DNA of 64,000 nucleotides from Siphlonurus alternatus (taxonomy: Eukaryota; Arthropoda; Insecta; Ephemeroptera; Siphlonuridae): NCBI GenBank assembly GCA_949825025.1, contig OX463779.1:26642816-26706815 (forward strand), written 5' to 3'. Shown one piece after another: positions 27,598-43,079 of this stretch. The first letter of the stretch is position 1. Every line of letters begins with the position of its first letter. The notes beneath the pieces are model-generated. The model saw only the letters and a list, made by a program, of their open reading frames with translations, was not told the DNA's origin and made no database searches. A program made the position numbers and the translations under genes.

Positions 27598-27841
27598 CGG
27601 AATATCAAGCAGTCAAGGGGTGGCGCGCATGTTGCTTGCGTCAGCACAACCATCCGCTAATCCCCGTCTTTATTTCAATAAATTCATATGTCTTATCCTA
27701 TATACTCCAAAATAAAAATGTACCCGCCTTTGAAATTTAGTTTCCATATGCTAGCCGTTATAAGGAAGTTTTTAAATGTAAAATGTGCTTCTAAAAATGG
27801 GTTGAGGGGCCGGGGCTTGCTCCTAATCCACACTGTTATTT

Positions 27842-27903
27842 TATATAACTATATTTAGGTAAACATTTTCTGTATATAACTATATTTAGGTAAACATTTT
27901 CTG
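27842..27903. repeat. 31-bp exact tandem duplication
   Basis: Two identical adjacent units beginning TATATAACTATATTTAGG and ending ACATTTTCTG. Exact identity suggests a recent duplication or sequence conversion. Confidence 0.95.
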
Positions 27904-28104
27904 TCTCCCAGTCCTAAGTTAATTTTCAAGTTATATTGTAAAGTTTGCAAACTAAAAAAAAAATAAAGCAAGTGTGTTTTAAAACAATTTTGCAAAAAAA
28001 AATGTTGAAAAAATTCGATATTTATCTTTAATGGAAAGAGCTCAATCTTATAATAGTCTTTAAATAATTTTCCAGTTATAAAACTTGGCTTATCTTAAAA
28101 TTTG

Positions 28105-28570
28105 CATACACGGTGACAGGTGGTTCCTCCAGCCGTGAGCGTGTGGATGCACGGTCACGGAGGTCGGAGAACTCCAGTCCCCCATCAATCACCCTCCCGA
28201 GGTGTCTGATGAGGCGATCAGGTCAGCGTCACACTCACGGGGACCCCAGCACCTTCGCAAGGTGTCTGATGAGATGGTCAAGCCAGAAGAGTTCAGCGTC
28301 ACGCTTGCAGGGGATCGATTCGAGGTGTGCCGTTAGCAACAAAACGCATCACAGGGCAGCACAGAGGTGAGTAAGGTTAGAAGGAGGGTGGGGAGAAGAC
28401 TGCTGCTATTGCATGTTAATAGAAATAAAAGCGGCAATAAAAAGCTCCCTCCACCTTCCGACCCGCTGCTGCAACAGTTCCGCGGTGTTGGTGCTGGGAA
28501 GAAGGCAATAACAAATGCTAATATTCAAATTGACGCACCGTGAAGCTCTCTTCACTGTGGACTTTATTAA
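28105..28570. other. GC-rich island with an imperfect duplication
   Basis: The words AGGTGTCTGATGAG and TCAGCGTCAC each occur twice in the same order (28199-28232 and 28259-28302), so about 60 bp was duplicated and has diverged. A second GC-richer part (about 28390-28570) holds GACCCGCTGCTGCAACAG and a CCGCGG core. The frames here show no recognisable protein. Confidence 0.45.
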
Positions 28571-30284
28571 ATGTTTGTTGGTTTTTTGTAGCGTCTGCTG
28601 AAAGGCAGCTGCTGTCATCTCAAAATTAAAAGTGGATGAGCTTTTCAATATCCTTAATAAAATAGTGTATCATTTGTCTACAAAATCATTAAAATATTTG
28701 TTCAAAACTTAACCTTTGATATCTTAATATATGGAATGTATATTTTTAATTGTATATCAACTTGATTCTTATCTTAAATGATGTATTTGCAATCTCTAGC
28801 TTCAACTATTAATATTTATATTCATGCTTTTATTTAAATTCAATGTTTTATATCAGTTCTTTTCTAAAAGTTTTGTGAATTCATCTAAAAAAACAAACAA
28901 GAAAAGTGAATTATTAATTAGTTTCATCATTTATGTATCAAGTGATTTGGAAGTAGATAGACATTATATAATTGCTCAATGAATTTGTATATTGTAAGTT
29001 TATTTTTATATATATATTTATTCGAAAATATTGGATAGAGATTTCTCGTTTAAGTAAATCCTTAACTTCAAAAAGACACCTGGTGCTGGGACCTCCTTCC
29101 CACTTCTAAAGTACTGATGGCTTTATATAGGCATAACTGGATTTGAAAAGATAAAAAAATTGCATTGCAGGAGCATGGAGGGACCTCAGTACGTTACTGC
29201 ATTCAGGTAATACTTGTTGATAAGTTCGCCGGAGAAAGTGAGGGTTTGTGTGACGTAACTATAAGCGACTGCGACCACTTCGGCAGCAGCAGGGACTGAG
29301 TAACAAACGCGCCAGGCGAAGGGTCGCAGCATGTAGCGACTCTCGCTAACTTATGGCAGAGAATGCCGCCGCCGTCGCCAAGAAAAAAAAAAAAAAAAAA
29401 AAAACAAGCAAAGAAGCTTCAAATCAAGGAACCATCAATATGCCAAAGTCGATTTCGAGAAAACCACAACTTTGGTTGTTTGTTAAGTAAAGTTGGCTTT
29501 AAAAAATATACATACGAATTTTTTTGCAAACTAGTATTTTTTTTAAGAAAGAATTTATTTAAATATAACTTTAATTAACAATTATAATGAAAAGGAATGT
29601 TTTAATTCACGCTAGAAATGTTTACTGCCTTGAGTTAGGCTGCCCGGCAAGCACACACAGCAAGCTTTCTGCGTGTCGCGAGCTTTGAAGATGCACTTCA
29701 CAAACCAAGCGACGAGAAAATCGGTCATAATTACACGCATGTACTGGTACATCGACAGTACAATGAGGCAAATTATGTGTAATTTTGTCAATACTTGAGC
29801 TTACAGTCAAGTTTCTCCTGTTTCAACAAACTGAAAATTGACTTGTCTGAAACGTGGCTGTAAAACCATGCAAAATCCTTCAACCGAGACTTAAAAGGTA
29901 ATATTATTGTTTTTACATGTTAAAATTTAGAATTGACGTGATCCATGTTATTGTACAACTAGTTGTTCGAATAAAGTAAATAAACATAAAAGAAATTGTA
30001 AATCCTAATGTTATGCACTTGTTGACGAACACATATTATTATAGTAAAGTTTAATTTTATAAAGTAAAATTAAATAGTAAATACAAATAATGCAAATAAG
30101 AAGTATTCCAACAGCAAAAAGAAAATATTAGAATAAAAGAAAGGGAGTATAAACTAATTTTGAATGCAATAGTGATGATATATTTCACCACAATCATTTT
30201 ATAATCTAATTTTTTTTTTTTTTTTGAAAGTTTTTAATATCATGTGTTGTTATAAAACTTTTTCTTTGCACTGTAGTGTGTAAT
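28571..30284. other. Noncoding DNA with one GC island
   Basis: AT-rich except for an island at about 29230-29380 (TGTGACGTAACTATAAGCGAC, then GGCAGCAGCAGGGAC). A poly-A run of about 22 follows at 29383-29404. No gene is recognised. Confidence 0.5.
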
Positions 30285-30485
30285 CTGGCGTGACAGAAAG
30301 GTGAATTAATGAGGAGGAAATTAGAATAAGAAGTGAGGTAGGAGGAGGAGCCTTTTCGAACTAACAGCTTCTCGGCGGTGAGGGGAACCGGAAGTGGAGC
30401 ATTTAAATTGGTTCTCAGGACGGAGGGGGCGTGTGAAGGTGAAACAAAGGAAGGCTGACGAGCGCGCCGGGCAGATGGCTACCAT
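30285..30485. promoter_or_regulatory. GC-rich island with ETS, SOX and homeodomain words
   Basis: A consensus ETS site, ACCGGAAGTG, lies at 30387-30396, AACAAAGG (SOX/TCF type) at 30443-30450, and GTGACAG (TALE type) with AATTAATGAG near the left end. The CATTTAAATTGG between them adds a further AT-core word. Such mixed clusters are typical of developmental enhancers in animals. This is motif evidence only. A TGACGTCA palindrome follows at 30531-30538. Confidence 0.45.
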
Positions 30486-32443
<1,958 letters not shown>

Positions 32444-33623
32444 CAATTCATCTTGCTGAAAGCCTGTGGACCAACAACACAACGAAAGAAAAGACTACAC
32501 AGCTCGGCTGGACAAGCAAGCAGCGGCCGACACAGAGGTTGCGGTCAGGAAGGAGGCGGCGCACGGGGGCAGCGGCGGCCACTTTCCTCGCAGACATCGA
32601 TAACCTGAGGAGGAGCGGGGACATCAAATTGCAAGGGTCATCTTCCAATATCACCGACGTATTCGGTATCTTCTTGAATAATAATAATAATAAAAAAAAA
32701 AAACATTATTTATACTGCATGGATATAGAATAAATTACTTTTTAAAAAGATGGATTAAAGATATAGAACATGCAAATGAGTTTAGATGTAAGATAAAAAT
32801 ATTGTTTTGTATGTTTGTTTTCTCTTTTACAACATTCATTATTATTTTTGAATACAAGTTCTAAGAATTTCTTGAACTGCAAACTTAACGATAATAACCA
32901 TCAAATTTACTCTGCACTAGCTATTAAAGTTTTTTTTTTTTTAGATTTTGTTGATGGCCATTGCAATTCCCATATTTCCCTATTCAGAGCTCTATTATAT
33001 TAATTATATAGTAGTAGAAGTGGTATAGCATTCATATCCTCTACTGAACTCTTATATACTCGCCTGCTCGGATATGTGCATTTACCGGCAATTCAAATGT
33101 AATATAAAATGTAGCTTAAAGAAATTATGAATTTCTTTAGCGCATATTTTTTATACATTCAGTAAAATAACTTAATTTTCTTCTGTTTAGTTGCTAATAG
33201 GAAATTGTAATTACGAGGGTATATATAAATTAATTGCAGATAATTATTAAAATATTTAACAATAAATTACATGGTAAGTAGTAATTACTGTACCAACGTC
33301 AGTACTTGGCGGCGCACTTCACTCACGTACATTACCTGCTGTTACATCAGCTGTTCACTCAAGCTATCAGCTGCTCCGAGGATCGCCTCAGAGATTATAA
33401 TTTTTAATTTAAATTTATTTAAAAAAAATATCCAAAATCAAGGTGAAACCCGCTATGACGTCAGAGTTATGGATACTATTGCAAGAAAACACGAACTTCA
33501 AATTAAAATAGCAAAAAAATAAAAATAAAAAATCTATTCATTGTAATTTATCATTTAAGCTACTGATTTTATTATTTAAAAAAATACGGATCATGTGGAT
33601 ATGTGCATGGTATTATATTTATG
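32444..33623. other. GC island followed by AT-rich DNA
   Basis: An island at about 32450-32670 contains GGCGGCGCACGGGGGCAGCGG and an ACATCGATAACC word; AT-rich DNA follows. A TGACGTCA palindrome lies at 33456-33463. Confidence 0.45.
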
Positions 33624-33770
33624 ATAAGGGGCATTCACAAAGCCCTAAGGCCACATTTAGGGCTCGATAATTTAAAGCCCGATTTTAGGCATGCTTTTTA
33701 GACCCACAATTTTTGATCTTAAATTATCGAGCCCTAAATGTGGCCTTAAGACTTCGTGAATGCCCCTTAT
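33624..33770. mobile_element. Short foldback element
   Basis: A 147-bp near-palindrome. It starts ATAAGGGGCATTCAC and ends with the complement; a second well-matched stretch, GGCCACATTTAGGGCTCG, lies inside each arm. The loop is short and noncoding. Target duplication is unclear, so the superfamily is not assigned. Confidence 0.82.
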
Positions 33771-36699
33771 TATAAATTAATATAGTAAGTATTATATAGG
33801 AATGTATACTGTACTGCAAACTGAAAATTGTTGGAATAAAAATTCTGGTGAGACGAGAAATCTCCGATATCCTCAAATGCAGTTTCTGAAAATATGCAAT
33901 TTAAGTCGCATTGACTTTTTAGTTTCCCCCCCCCCCTTCAATCATCAAAAAATAAGTATATTATACTAATTATATTACATAATCTGTATTTAACTAATAA
34001 CTAACATGCAAGACACGATTTATTCAACACGACTGCACTTGGATGACCATATTTTTTTGTTAAATACAGTATATATATATACTGTGTTTATAGGACAAAA
34101 AGGTAACCTGCACTTTCTAGGAATTGTATTACGTCTAATAATCTAATATTTATGTTATATTGACAAGATACTGTTACCATCCGGTATCCCCAAATCATTA
34201 TTCATTAATTAAAATCCCGCAGAGTCATGCAATTGCAAATTATTATCACTCACGCGAATCTCAAACGACAGAATCCTCAATTGCACAGTCATAGAAAAGA
34301 GAATTTATTATATTGCGATAAATTCAAGGTCGATGAACATTCGGTTCGCGGTACTCCCAAAGCTGCTGCGGCGACGGCGGAATTATTGGCAGAGTCGATT
34401 GCCGTGTTGGGCAGGTGCTGTCCCTCCTCGCTGACCCCTGACCCCGACATTCTGCCCGAGAGGTTTACGCTCGGCGGGCTCAAAGCCGCTCGTTGATGTT
34501 GCCTTATGGTCTGTTGCTGGCTACCGGTGCCTACTTGCCTATAACGTTTACTGACCCATGGGTTATAATACACTTCCTGTTGCCATGCAAATCTTAACTA
34601 ACACATTAAATAATAATTATAATATTGCTTCAAAAATATCTGCATGGAAAAAAATATTCGTATTAAAAAGAAAAAAAAAGTTATATGTTAATTATAAATA
34701 CTTTAAATACATGTTTTGTAATATACTTTTTATAAAAATGTATTCGTGCAAAGTATAACATTAAATAACGAAACTTATCATTAAAAGCTACTAGCATATA
34801 ATTAAATACAAAATGCTTTTAAAATCGTTTCTATATATTATATAATATTTATGTGTAATTATATCTTTTATAATAATCTTTATTCGGATGAATTATTTGG
34901 GTCATCAAAACTTTGAGTACTGTACACCGTTTTTTTATAATCTCAAAAAATTTTAATCCAATCTCTGTATATTTAAAATATGAATATTTTACTGCAACAT
35001 TTCAACTTTTATATAATTATATTACATCTACACTATAGACATACTGTATATAACCAATAATAATTATTGTAGCTAAAACACCCCAATAAAAATAAATATC
35101 TACCAAAATAACCCTTTTTCACCATGTATATATATGAAAACCTGGCGATCAAAAGACTAAGTAAGGTACTTAGTTTGATACATTAACCTCAAGTATAATG
35201 TTGCATAATATACCAACAGATTTTCTGGTTAAACCTGAAAATGAGAAGTGGAAGTGGTTCAAAAATCATTGTCTATTTTCTATTTTTTATTATTTCTTCT
35301 ATAAGATATAAGTAAGAATTTTCTCTATGTTTAAAATTATATTAATTCCAGGCAGGGCTATTATTTACAGTTTACGTGGATACGTGGGGGGATATATTTA
35401 CCTGAGATATTGTGTTCGTAAATGAAATATTTTCTAATATAAAATTAAAACATCCTCTTTTTAAAAACAAAACAAAAATAACGTGACGCCTCATCTAAAT
35501 GTGTTGGTTTTCATGCCTAGACAAATCTATACAGTAGCTCTCTGTCTTAAAACATTCCATTGTTTGTCTGAGTGACGTCAGCGTCGCGTGGCGTCCAACA
35601 CCTGACGTGCGGCGCATGGTGATCAGCTGATGCACCGAGCTCACAATGGGCGATCGTAATTAAAATAAAAAAGAGTGAGACGTCAGGTCCTCCCTGAATC
35701 ACCCTCGAGAGATGACCACGATCTGTGACATCTCTCAGACAAAGGTCCTGCTGTCTGTGTTCACTCAAGCTAAATATGGGCATCGTCTATTCATCGACAC
35801 GTGATGTGCCGAGGCGTGAGTTCTTAAATTTATCAATAAAATACTGTACATGAGTACGTTTTTTGATTCATCAATTATTGTTTCTTTCAATCGTATAAAA
35901 TGAATCATTTTTAATAGTAAAAAAAAAAAAAAAAAAAAAAAAAATAGAGACTTTTTGTTTCGAAATTTTATACGATTAAGTTATTCAAAGGAGAAATTAT
36001 GTACAATGATATTTTTATATATAAGCTTATGTTAGAGCTATATATACTTCTATATAAAATAATATATTGATACATTATGTTAGTGGAAATCACGTACATG
36101 GCAGTAGCTATCAAGCAGGTATAGTGCTTCGTTGTAAGTGCGTCTTTAAAAATACCACAAAAAGCATTTGCATAACACAAAACGTTAAATCATTCATTGC
36201 TTTCACGCACCTACAAAAAAATATAAATATTCCCTTCACTTTAGAATCTTTTTATTTTATTATTATTTTGATATCACATTGAATCTGCAAAAGCAGACAC
36301 TTCTAGGGTCCCTGTGGTATGTGTTGCTACGTCACTATGCAATAATGTTCAAATGCTGTCGCACATTGTTTTAAGCAGCATTTTTCTGATGGTGCTGGGA
36401 CTATATAGCATTGATATATTCAAAGAGACCGCGTAAAAAGTATTTTCTGTTATCTCTGATCGCAAGCAATATATCGTCCAACGAGTTCTAAAAACTACTG
36501 AAGCCTTTACATCAGCCACCTTTACCTATACTTTTAGAAATCATTTGACAAATGAATGCGGCAGTTTTATGCTGAAAGTAATCACTGAATGTTGTATTAA
36601 AAAACAAAAAATGCAAAATTTCTACTATTTTTTTTTTTTTTTTTCGTTGCTTCCTTAAAGAGAACCACCGATGATGGTAAGTTTAATTTCTGGGAACAT
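33771..36699. other. Noncoding DNA with GC islands
   Basis: Islands at about 34330-34500 and 35560-35810; the latter opens with AGTGACGTCAGCGTCGCG (TGACGTCA at 35573-35580). A poly-A run of 26 lies at 35919-35944. No gene is recognised. Confidence 0.45.
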
Positions 36700-36870
36700 G
36701 CGCCGGTATTGCTCGCCTCGCCCGCGGCGGGATTCCTCGCACTCCACCGCACGCTGCCGCGAGTGCCGGCCGCGGTATGCCGGGCACGTCCCGCGGCACC
36801 CACCACCAGGGTGACGCCTTATCTGATAACTCAGGGGGGGGGGGCGGGGCCGCTCTACGCAAGTGAACGA
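36700..36870. other. CpG-rich island ending in a G-run
   Basis: High GC with CCGCGGCGGG, GCCGGCCGCGG and CCCGCGGCACCC, ending in G10 at 36835-36844. Frames on both strands are mutual shadows and GC artefacts. A CpG-rich promoter or enhancer is possible, but no transcript is indicated. Confidence 0.35.
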
Positions 36871-39800
36871 GAAAAATACACACAAAAAGTGCGGCACAAC
36901 AAGAGCAGATTCAAGTTATTCATGATTTACCTTCGTTTATAACTTTCAAGCAAGCTATTAAAAGAGAATACTCCATCATAATTCTTTTAATAAAAGCTAT
37001 ATCAAATAAAATTGTGTATCTATTATATTTGTTTACAAGGTGCATGATTATTATCAATTTGTGCATGAACTTTAAAGCTAAAAGCTATGACGTTGAGGAC
37101 TGCAGTATAAACTGCAGCACCTCCCATCGTGCATGCACAAGAATTAAGGGCACTGCAGCTCCGCCAACTCGCGCCGACTGCTGCCTACTTCGCTGTTGTT
37201 TGAATTAATTCATGTAGGCCTGTAGGTTGTCACCAGCAGCAGCAGCAGGAAGCACCTGGGGTCAGGGCCGTACATTATTTCTGCAGGGTAAAGGTGAAGT
37301 CGCCGACAAAGACAAAACCCACGCACGGAACATTCGGAGGTATCGATAAAATATTTAGTTGATAGTGAGCTTTACTTTATTGTACTTTTTCATAATTTAG
37401 TAAAAATCATGTACACATAAATCAGCATATTAAGTGGACAGAATAAATTTTACTATATTTTTTATATTTAATTGCTAAAAATAAAATACACGACGATGAC
37501 AAACATAAGTGAAAAAATTTTAGCATCATTATTATAGTAAAAAAAAATTGTGATTTTTTTTTTATTTATTTTATTTTATTTGCTATTTTTATAAGATTTA
37601 ACTCTTTCTTAATTGCATGGCATTGTGCACAACGTATACGTTTGGAAAAATTAATTTTGAAGAAAGACCGCAAGAAGTTAACGCTATATATTTTATTTTA
37701 TTTGGTAAGCTTAAGCGGACCTGGGTCTTCTTGTGCAGCTATAACTATTTTTCGAGTTTTTAAATGAAGACAAATTATATTCTATTCAAATTAAGCCATC
37801 CAAGCAAGTTTAAAATATATTATATTTCAATTTATGTTATTATGTCATACACTTTTACAGAATTGCTTGTTTTCAATACTATAAACAATATACTAAACTC
37901 TCTTTTCCGTATAAGTACACTTTCTACACACCGAGGAACTGCTTCATATGCAACGTTGCTCCATGCAACCCTTTCCTGATTTTCAAGGCTGTATTGACAA
38001 AAATATTTGCAATTTTAGTGGAGGTAAGATCTGAGACAAGCATGATCCAGTCTATATTTTCCAAAATATTGAAGTCTCCGGCCCCTCGACCCTCCCACGT
38101 CTTCAATAAACAAGAAGGCAGGGCAACTTCAATCGTAATATTGACGTGATCCCTTCATGTAAATTATGCTATGAGCAAATAATTTCATTTCTAAATACGA
38201 TCAAAAGAGAATAATAATATTTACATACCACTTATACTAGCCACATGCACGTATTTTACAAACGTCCATGTAAAGGTCCTGCATGAGGCTAACACTCCCA
38301 TCAACACTTGTTAAAACAAATACATTGTGAGTCAGTCATAACATAGCTACGTGCACCAAAATATTTATCCCAATTGGTCCTGATATGGTCCTGATATTCG
38401 TCACAAGCTAAGCCTAATACGGGTGCTGGTCCCATACCTTGGCACGTGCTCGAGTGTCTGGGGACGCCGCCTTGACACCGATGGTCGCCCGAGGCCCAGC
38501 AACGAACACGCGCCGCAGCAGCGAAAGTATTCAATTATGATATTATATGACTAATGCCTTAATGAATCATTATTATGCTTTGTTATTTATTATTGTACAT
38601 TGTTGTACAAGTGTCATCGCATTCCTTACATTCTATAGCGTCCTCTTTTTTTTTAGCTTTACTTTAATGTTAAATAATATTTAACAATACTTATAAGAAA
38701 GTAGACCTATTAAGCACATCATCAAATTTAAATATTTGTCCGTGTTTCATTGTTACTTTAAATTAATAATAAAGCGTTGTAATAAGATTTCCTAAATGGT
38801 ATAATTTTGCATAAATGTTCACCATACTGCATTAGAATGGAAACTGAGCATTGTAATTGACCCGGACAGTCAAATGGTGTGTGGTCATTACCCTCTCCCC
38901 CCTCTATCTCTCCCTCACACATCTCATTACAACTTCATTTATTATTTTACTAGCTCCGACAACATCCATGATAGCTCATGTTATTGTATGTTTTTTATAT
39001 CTCAATAACGTCTCCACAATTTAAATATTTCACTTTGATTATTATTTCCCTCCTTTTAAAGTTTTTAAATTAATTAATTTCCCGTGAAAGGTAAAGGATT
39101 GTGCTTGATAAACGGTCCATGTTCAAGTTGCAAAACTATGCAGCCCCACGAACTCCAAGGCGTTTCGTGGAACTGAAATCAAGCTTGCCGCGTGATTAAG
39201 TCTACACAGAGTATTGTTATTATACTTCTATGTTAATGATAAGGAATAAATTTAACGAAGGAACTCATCCGTTTTATAATATATTGTGATCATATTGTTT
39301 TAAATTACACCATTCCTGCATGTGATACAGATACAGGAAATTTTAATTTTAGGAAACTTTGAAATAATTAATTAATATAAAATTATTTGAAGAAAATTAA
39401 AAATTCTATAAGGTGAGAAACAGTTGTAAAAATATATTTTCCTCGCTTTTTATTTTATTACTTTTTTAGATATAATTTCTAACTTTCTGGATGCTGATTG
39501 CTAGACTGTTAGTTAGTTCACCCTGAAAACTCTGTAAAGTATACTGAGTGCGTTACTCATACAAGCGACCTCTTAAGATATGATAAAGAACCTGTTGTAA
39601 TTGTTTTAATTTATATTTTGTAGGGGTGAGCAAGGTCCGCAGCAGCTGTCACATGCGGTCAGTGTCAGGTGGTCCCCTCGCCATATGGTCACTTAATTCA
39701 GACCGCCCTGACCTCAGGTCGATCGCCGGCTACATGCAGCATGAAGTGACTTGGAAACTTCGCGTGACTTTTTGCAGTCGTCCTATAAATATAACATTAA

Positions 39801-42800
39801 TTAAAATATGGGTTCGGAGTTCGGAGAATATCAAGTCGAGACATTTGAATTTTGTTTACAAAATATGTAAATTTAATTACATGTTCTCACTTCACATATA
39901 ACTTTGTTTTTATAAAATCAAAAACTTGAATTGCACTAGTAAGTGCATCATGATTGCATGTTATTGTCTTTAGCGGAGGAATTGCTTTAAATAAATGTTA
40001 TTTTAAAAATTATAATCTGTTTTTTTGATAGTACAATCATAGACTATAGAGCATGAATCACGTCATATTATCTTGTACTTTTTAAATATAATATAGATTT
40101 AACATAAAAAAATGAAGATGTTCATAATTGTAACAAAAACTATAAATAATAGACAAACTATATAAAAATATAATATTATATTAATTATATGTTTATGTTT
40201 ATACAGTATATAATATACATAATTATTAATAAATCAATAGTAAATTGTTATTAAATTTGTCTGTATGCACCAACATATTATATTATTAATTATTAACAAA
40301 AATAATTTTTACTATAATTATGTTGAAATTTGACATTTTAAAAAACACTATATATTATACAGAGAGTACAGAGCACCAGGACATACATAAAATCATAAAA
40401 TATTAATTAATATAATATGCTATAAATATATAATATGCATATGAAATACAACATGCTTAGGGTTAAAATTAATAATATTTTATTTATTTAAGAATGCTGG
40501 ATGATCAAGAGGCTCCAGACAATATAACATTTTGTTCTGACATTTCAAACTTTTAGATGCAAGTCACTGACTCCATAATTTTTTAATATTATTATTTTTA
40601 AGATTGAAGTACGAACGTAGTTTATAAATATATTATCACTCTTTTTACTTCTTAATATAAATGGTGTTAATATTTTTCCTTCTTTGAATTCATTAAAATT
40701 CTACACACGTTTAAAAATAAAACTTAAATTATTTTATTCCGAGACCTTATAATATATAATACTAGACATCTATACACAAGTATACATTTTAGTTGGTGTG
40801 TTTCCCACTGACTGTGAGGGTGTATGGGATTGCACGTGTTGTTACTTTAAATGGCCCAGGCCTATCTGCATGCAACATCGGCTAAATGAAAGGCTGCAAT
40901 TTTCATCATGCTGCGATATTCAGTAAGGCTCGTCAGACGTGTCTGTGACGACCTGCGGTGTCCTCGAAGTTAATGACGGTGTATCAAGTCGTCGGTATTA
41001 TCGACTGCGTCATCTTAATAAGAGCTATGCTCGTCGTGTGGAGACGCCCCTCTTGGCGGGCGGCAAATTGGGGGGGCTGCGACACCACCACCCGCCCCCC
41101 GCCCCCGCGTGCATTGTGTCCTGTAGAGATACCAGCAAGATACGAACCCAAATTGTTTTAGAAACAAAATGCTGTATTTAAATACCTACACTATATATTT
41201 TTATTATATTTACCTATGAAGACGGTATAGATTTCATATTATACCACCTTTTTTTTATATTTATTTACTTTATGATATATTATCTATAAAAAATACCATT
41301 ACTCACGACTCGTTCTTCCCCCTTGATACTATATCCTTTATACCTAACTATTACGATAGTGAATATGACTGTTATTATGTAGATAATTATAATAAGTAGA
41401 TCCGAACGGGCACGCCCCCTGTGTGGTCGAACCAATAACTGCTGGGCCCTCGGGCCCTCGACTGAGTGGGAGGTTTAAAGGGCCCCCACAGGTCATCTCA
41501 TAAAGCTGAGCTCACTTCGAGGACGTCTGTTATCGCGAGTTTGCATCGAGAGCTAATATATATAACCTAGCGTGGTCCGCCGCCGTTCGTGAGAAATTAA
41601 TATTCCATCTGCTCCGAAATTCTGCGGCCTATCTCTTACTGCTTGCAAACCTTTCCTCATGAAAAGAATCTTATATTAAAATTTTGTTATAATATAAATA
41701 GAACTTAATATTATTCAGAAAAGCATGATAAAAATGTAATTCATGTATAAATTATTGCAGCTGCACAAAGATTAAAAATACTTAAATACAGAAAGGGAAC
41801 TTCATTTATTCATTATGCACAATTCATGTTTTTTTATTACATGTATTATATTCATTATTTGCAAATAATACCGTAAAAAAAGATAATGTCGTTACTTTGA
41901 AGGTTAGGCACGCAAAGTTTTATAATTTTCTACAATCGTTAATTAATTGGCAATTTTTGTCCGTACAAGGGTGCATCATGAGCAAGGTAGTTACGTTTTA
42001 TTAATGAAAACTTTTCAGCTTCATGAAATGACACTACTCACATTTCCAACTCCAATAGTTATCTGTAAGAAGCATCACATTAATATTATAAATATAACTG
42101 ACGTAAAAGCCCCCCTCGATTGAAGAGGATTTTGTGTGGGAGTTCGGCGGGACCGCTCGCAGCCCGGTAAGGGCCCCTCCCTCGCCGCCCGCCCAGTGCG
42201 CCGCGGCGACCAAATTTGGCAAATTACCACTCACTAAATCGCTGCAGTTTAGTCAAGGGTAATACTGTCAGTTTGCTCAAGTAATTGTACCTCACAGTGT
42301 ATAATTTAGACAATTATTTATGAAGTATGAAAATGTTTACGTTACACTTTAATTTAATAAGTTATGGATAAATCAGATAGAAGATAATTATTATATTACA
42401 CGCCAGTGAGTGACTTTACTTTTAAAATACGAAATTATATCTTAAATATTATAATTATATTTGAAGGTGAATTTCAAGTTAATGTGCTCATTTTTTATCA
42501 AATTGGGTGGGAATATAATTGTTTTAAAGAATTATCTTTTAAGCATGGTAAATTATATACAGAACTACCACAACACTGATGCTGCGTGATTTAAGGTAAT
42601 GTTCAGGCACTGGAAATTATTTTGTCTAATTTTTTTCAGCGACGTTGACGGCATGGGGAGATTAGAGCAAAACTAAAATCTTCTTATACACCTCGAGATA
42701 GCTGGAATGTTCACCCTCTCCGATTTACTAGTACAACCTCCACAAATTTCAGTTTCAATTTTATGGGAAATATATTAATGTTGGCCACCACGAAGAAGTT

Positions 42801-43079
42801 TTAATGTGTTCCCCACTTCTCCACAAGTCGGACTTCAAATTATTATAGTTCACTCCCTGACTCCCTGTATGAATAAGAATTGCAGGACCCTTTACTTTTT
42901 TCCATTTTCCAACAAACTGCGTAACAAAGAGATGCATGACCTTAATTGAACACGATGACCGTTACTTTTGATTATTCTGATTTTGTGATTATGATCTGAT
43001 TATCACGTGGTCTGTGAAGGCAGGGTGAACTACTTTTTGTCATGCGAGTGCTTTTCTTGCCTTCTTGCCTCCCCAAAAT
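36871..43079. other. Noncoding DNA with GC islands
   Basis: Islands occur at about 37080-37330, 38390-38525, 39625-39790, 40920-41130, 41400-41640 and 42100-42240. The 39625-39790 island holds three E-box-like words (CAGCTG, CAGGTG, CATATG) plus CACTTAATT. The 41400-41640 island holds TGTGTGGTC (RUNX type) and AGGTCATC. The rest is AT-rich. No coding exon is recognised. Confidence 0.45.

Larger units (their letters stand above)
27406..28104. other. Noncoding DNA with G-run and tandem duplication
   Basis: Contains a G-rich run at 27580-27597 and a 31-bp exact tandem duplication at 27842-27903. Frames across the G-run are composition artefacts. Confidence 0.55.

Noticed and set aside
39929..39940. 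miR-92-like 12-base match AATTGCACTAGT
   Set aside because: It diverges immediately afterwards and no precursor fold is visible.
41397..41408. miR-100/miR-10-like 12-base match GTAGATCCGAAC
   Set aside because: The match stops after 12 bases and no partner arm forms a hairpin; matches this short are expected by chance.
42260..42271. miR-8/miR-200-like 12-base match TAATACTGTCAG
   Set aside because: The rest of the mature sequence does not match and there is no hairpin arm upstream.
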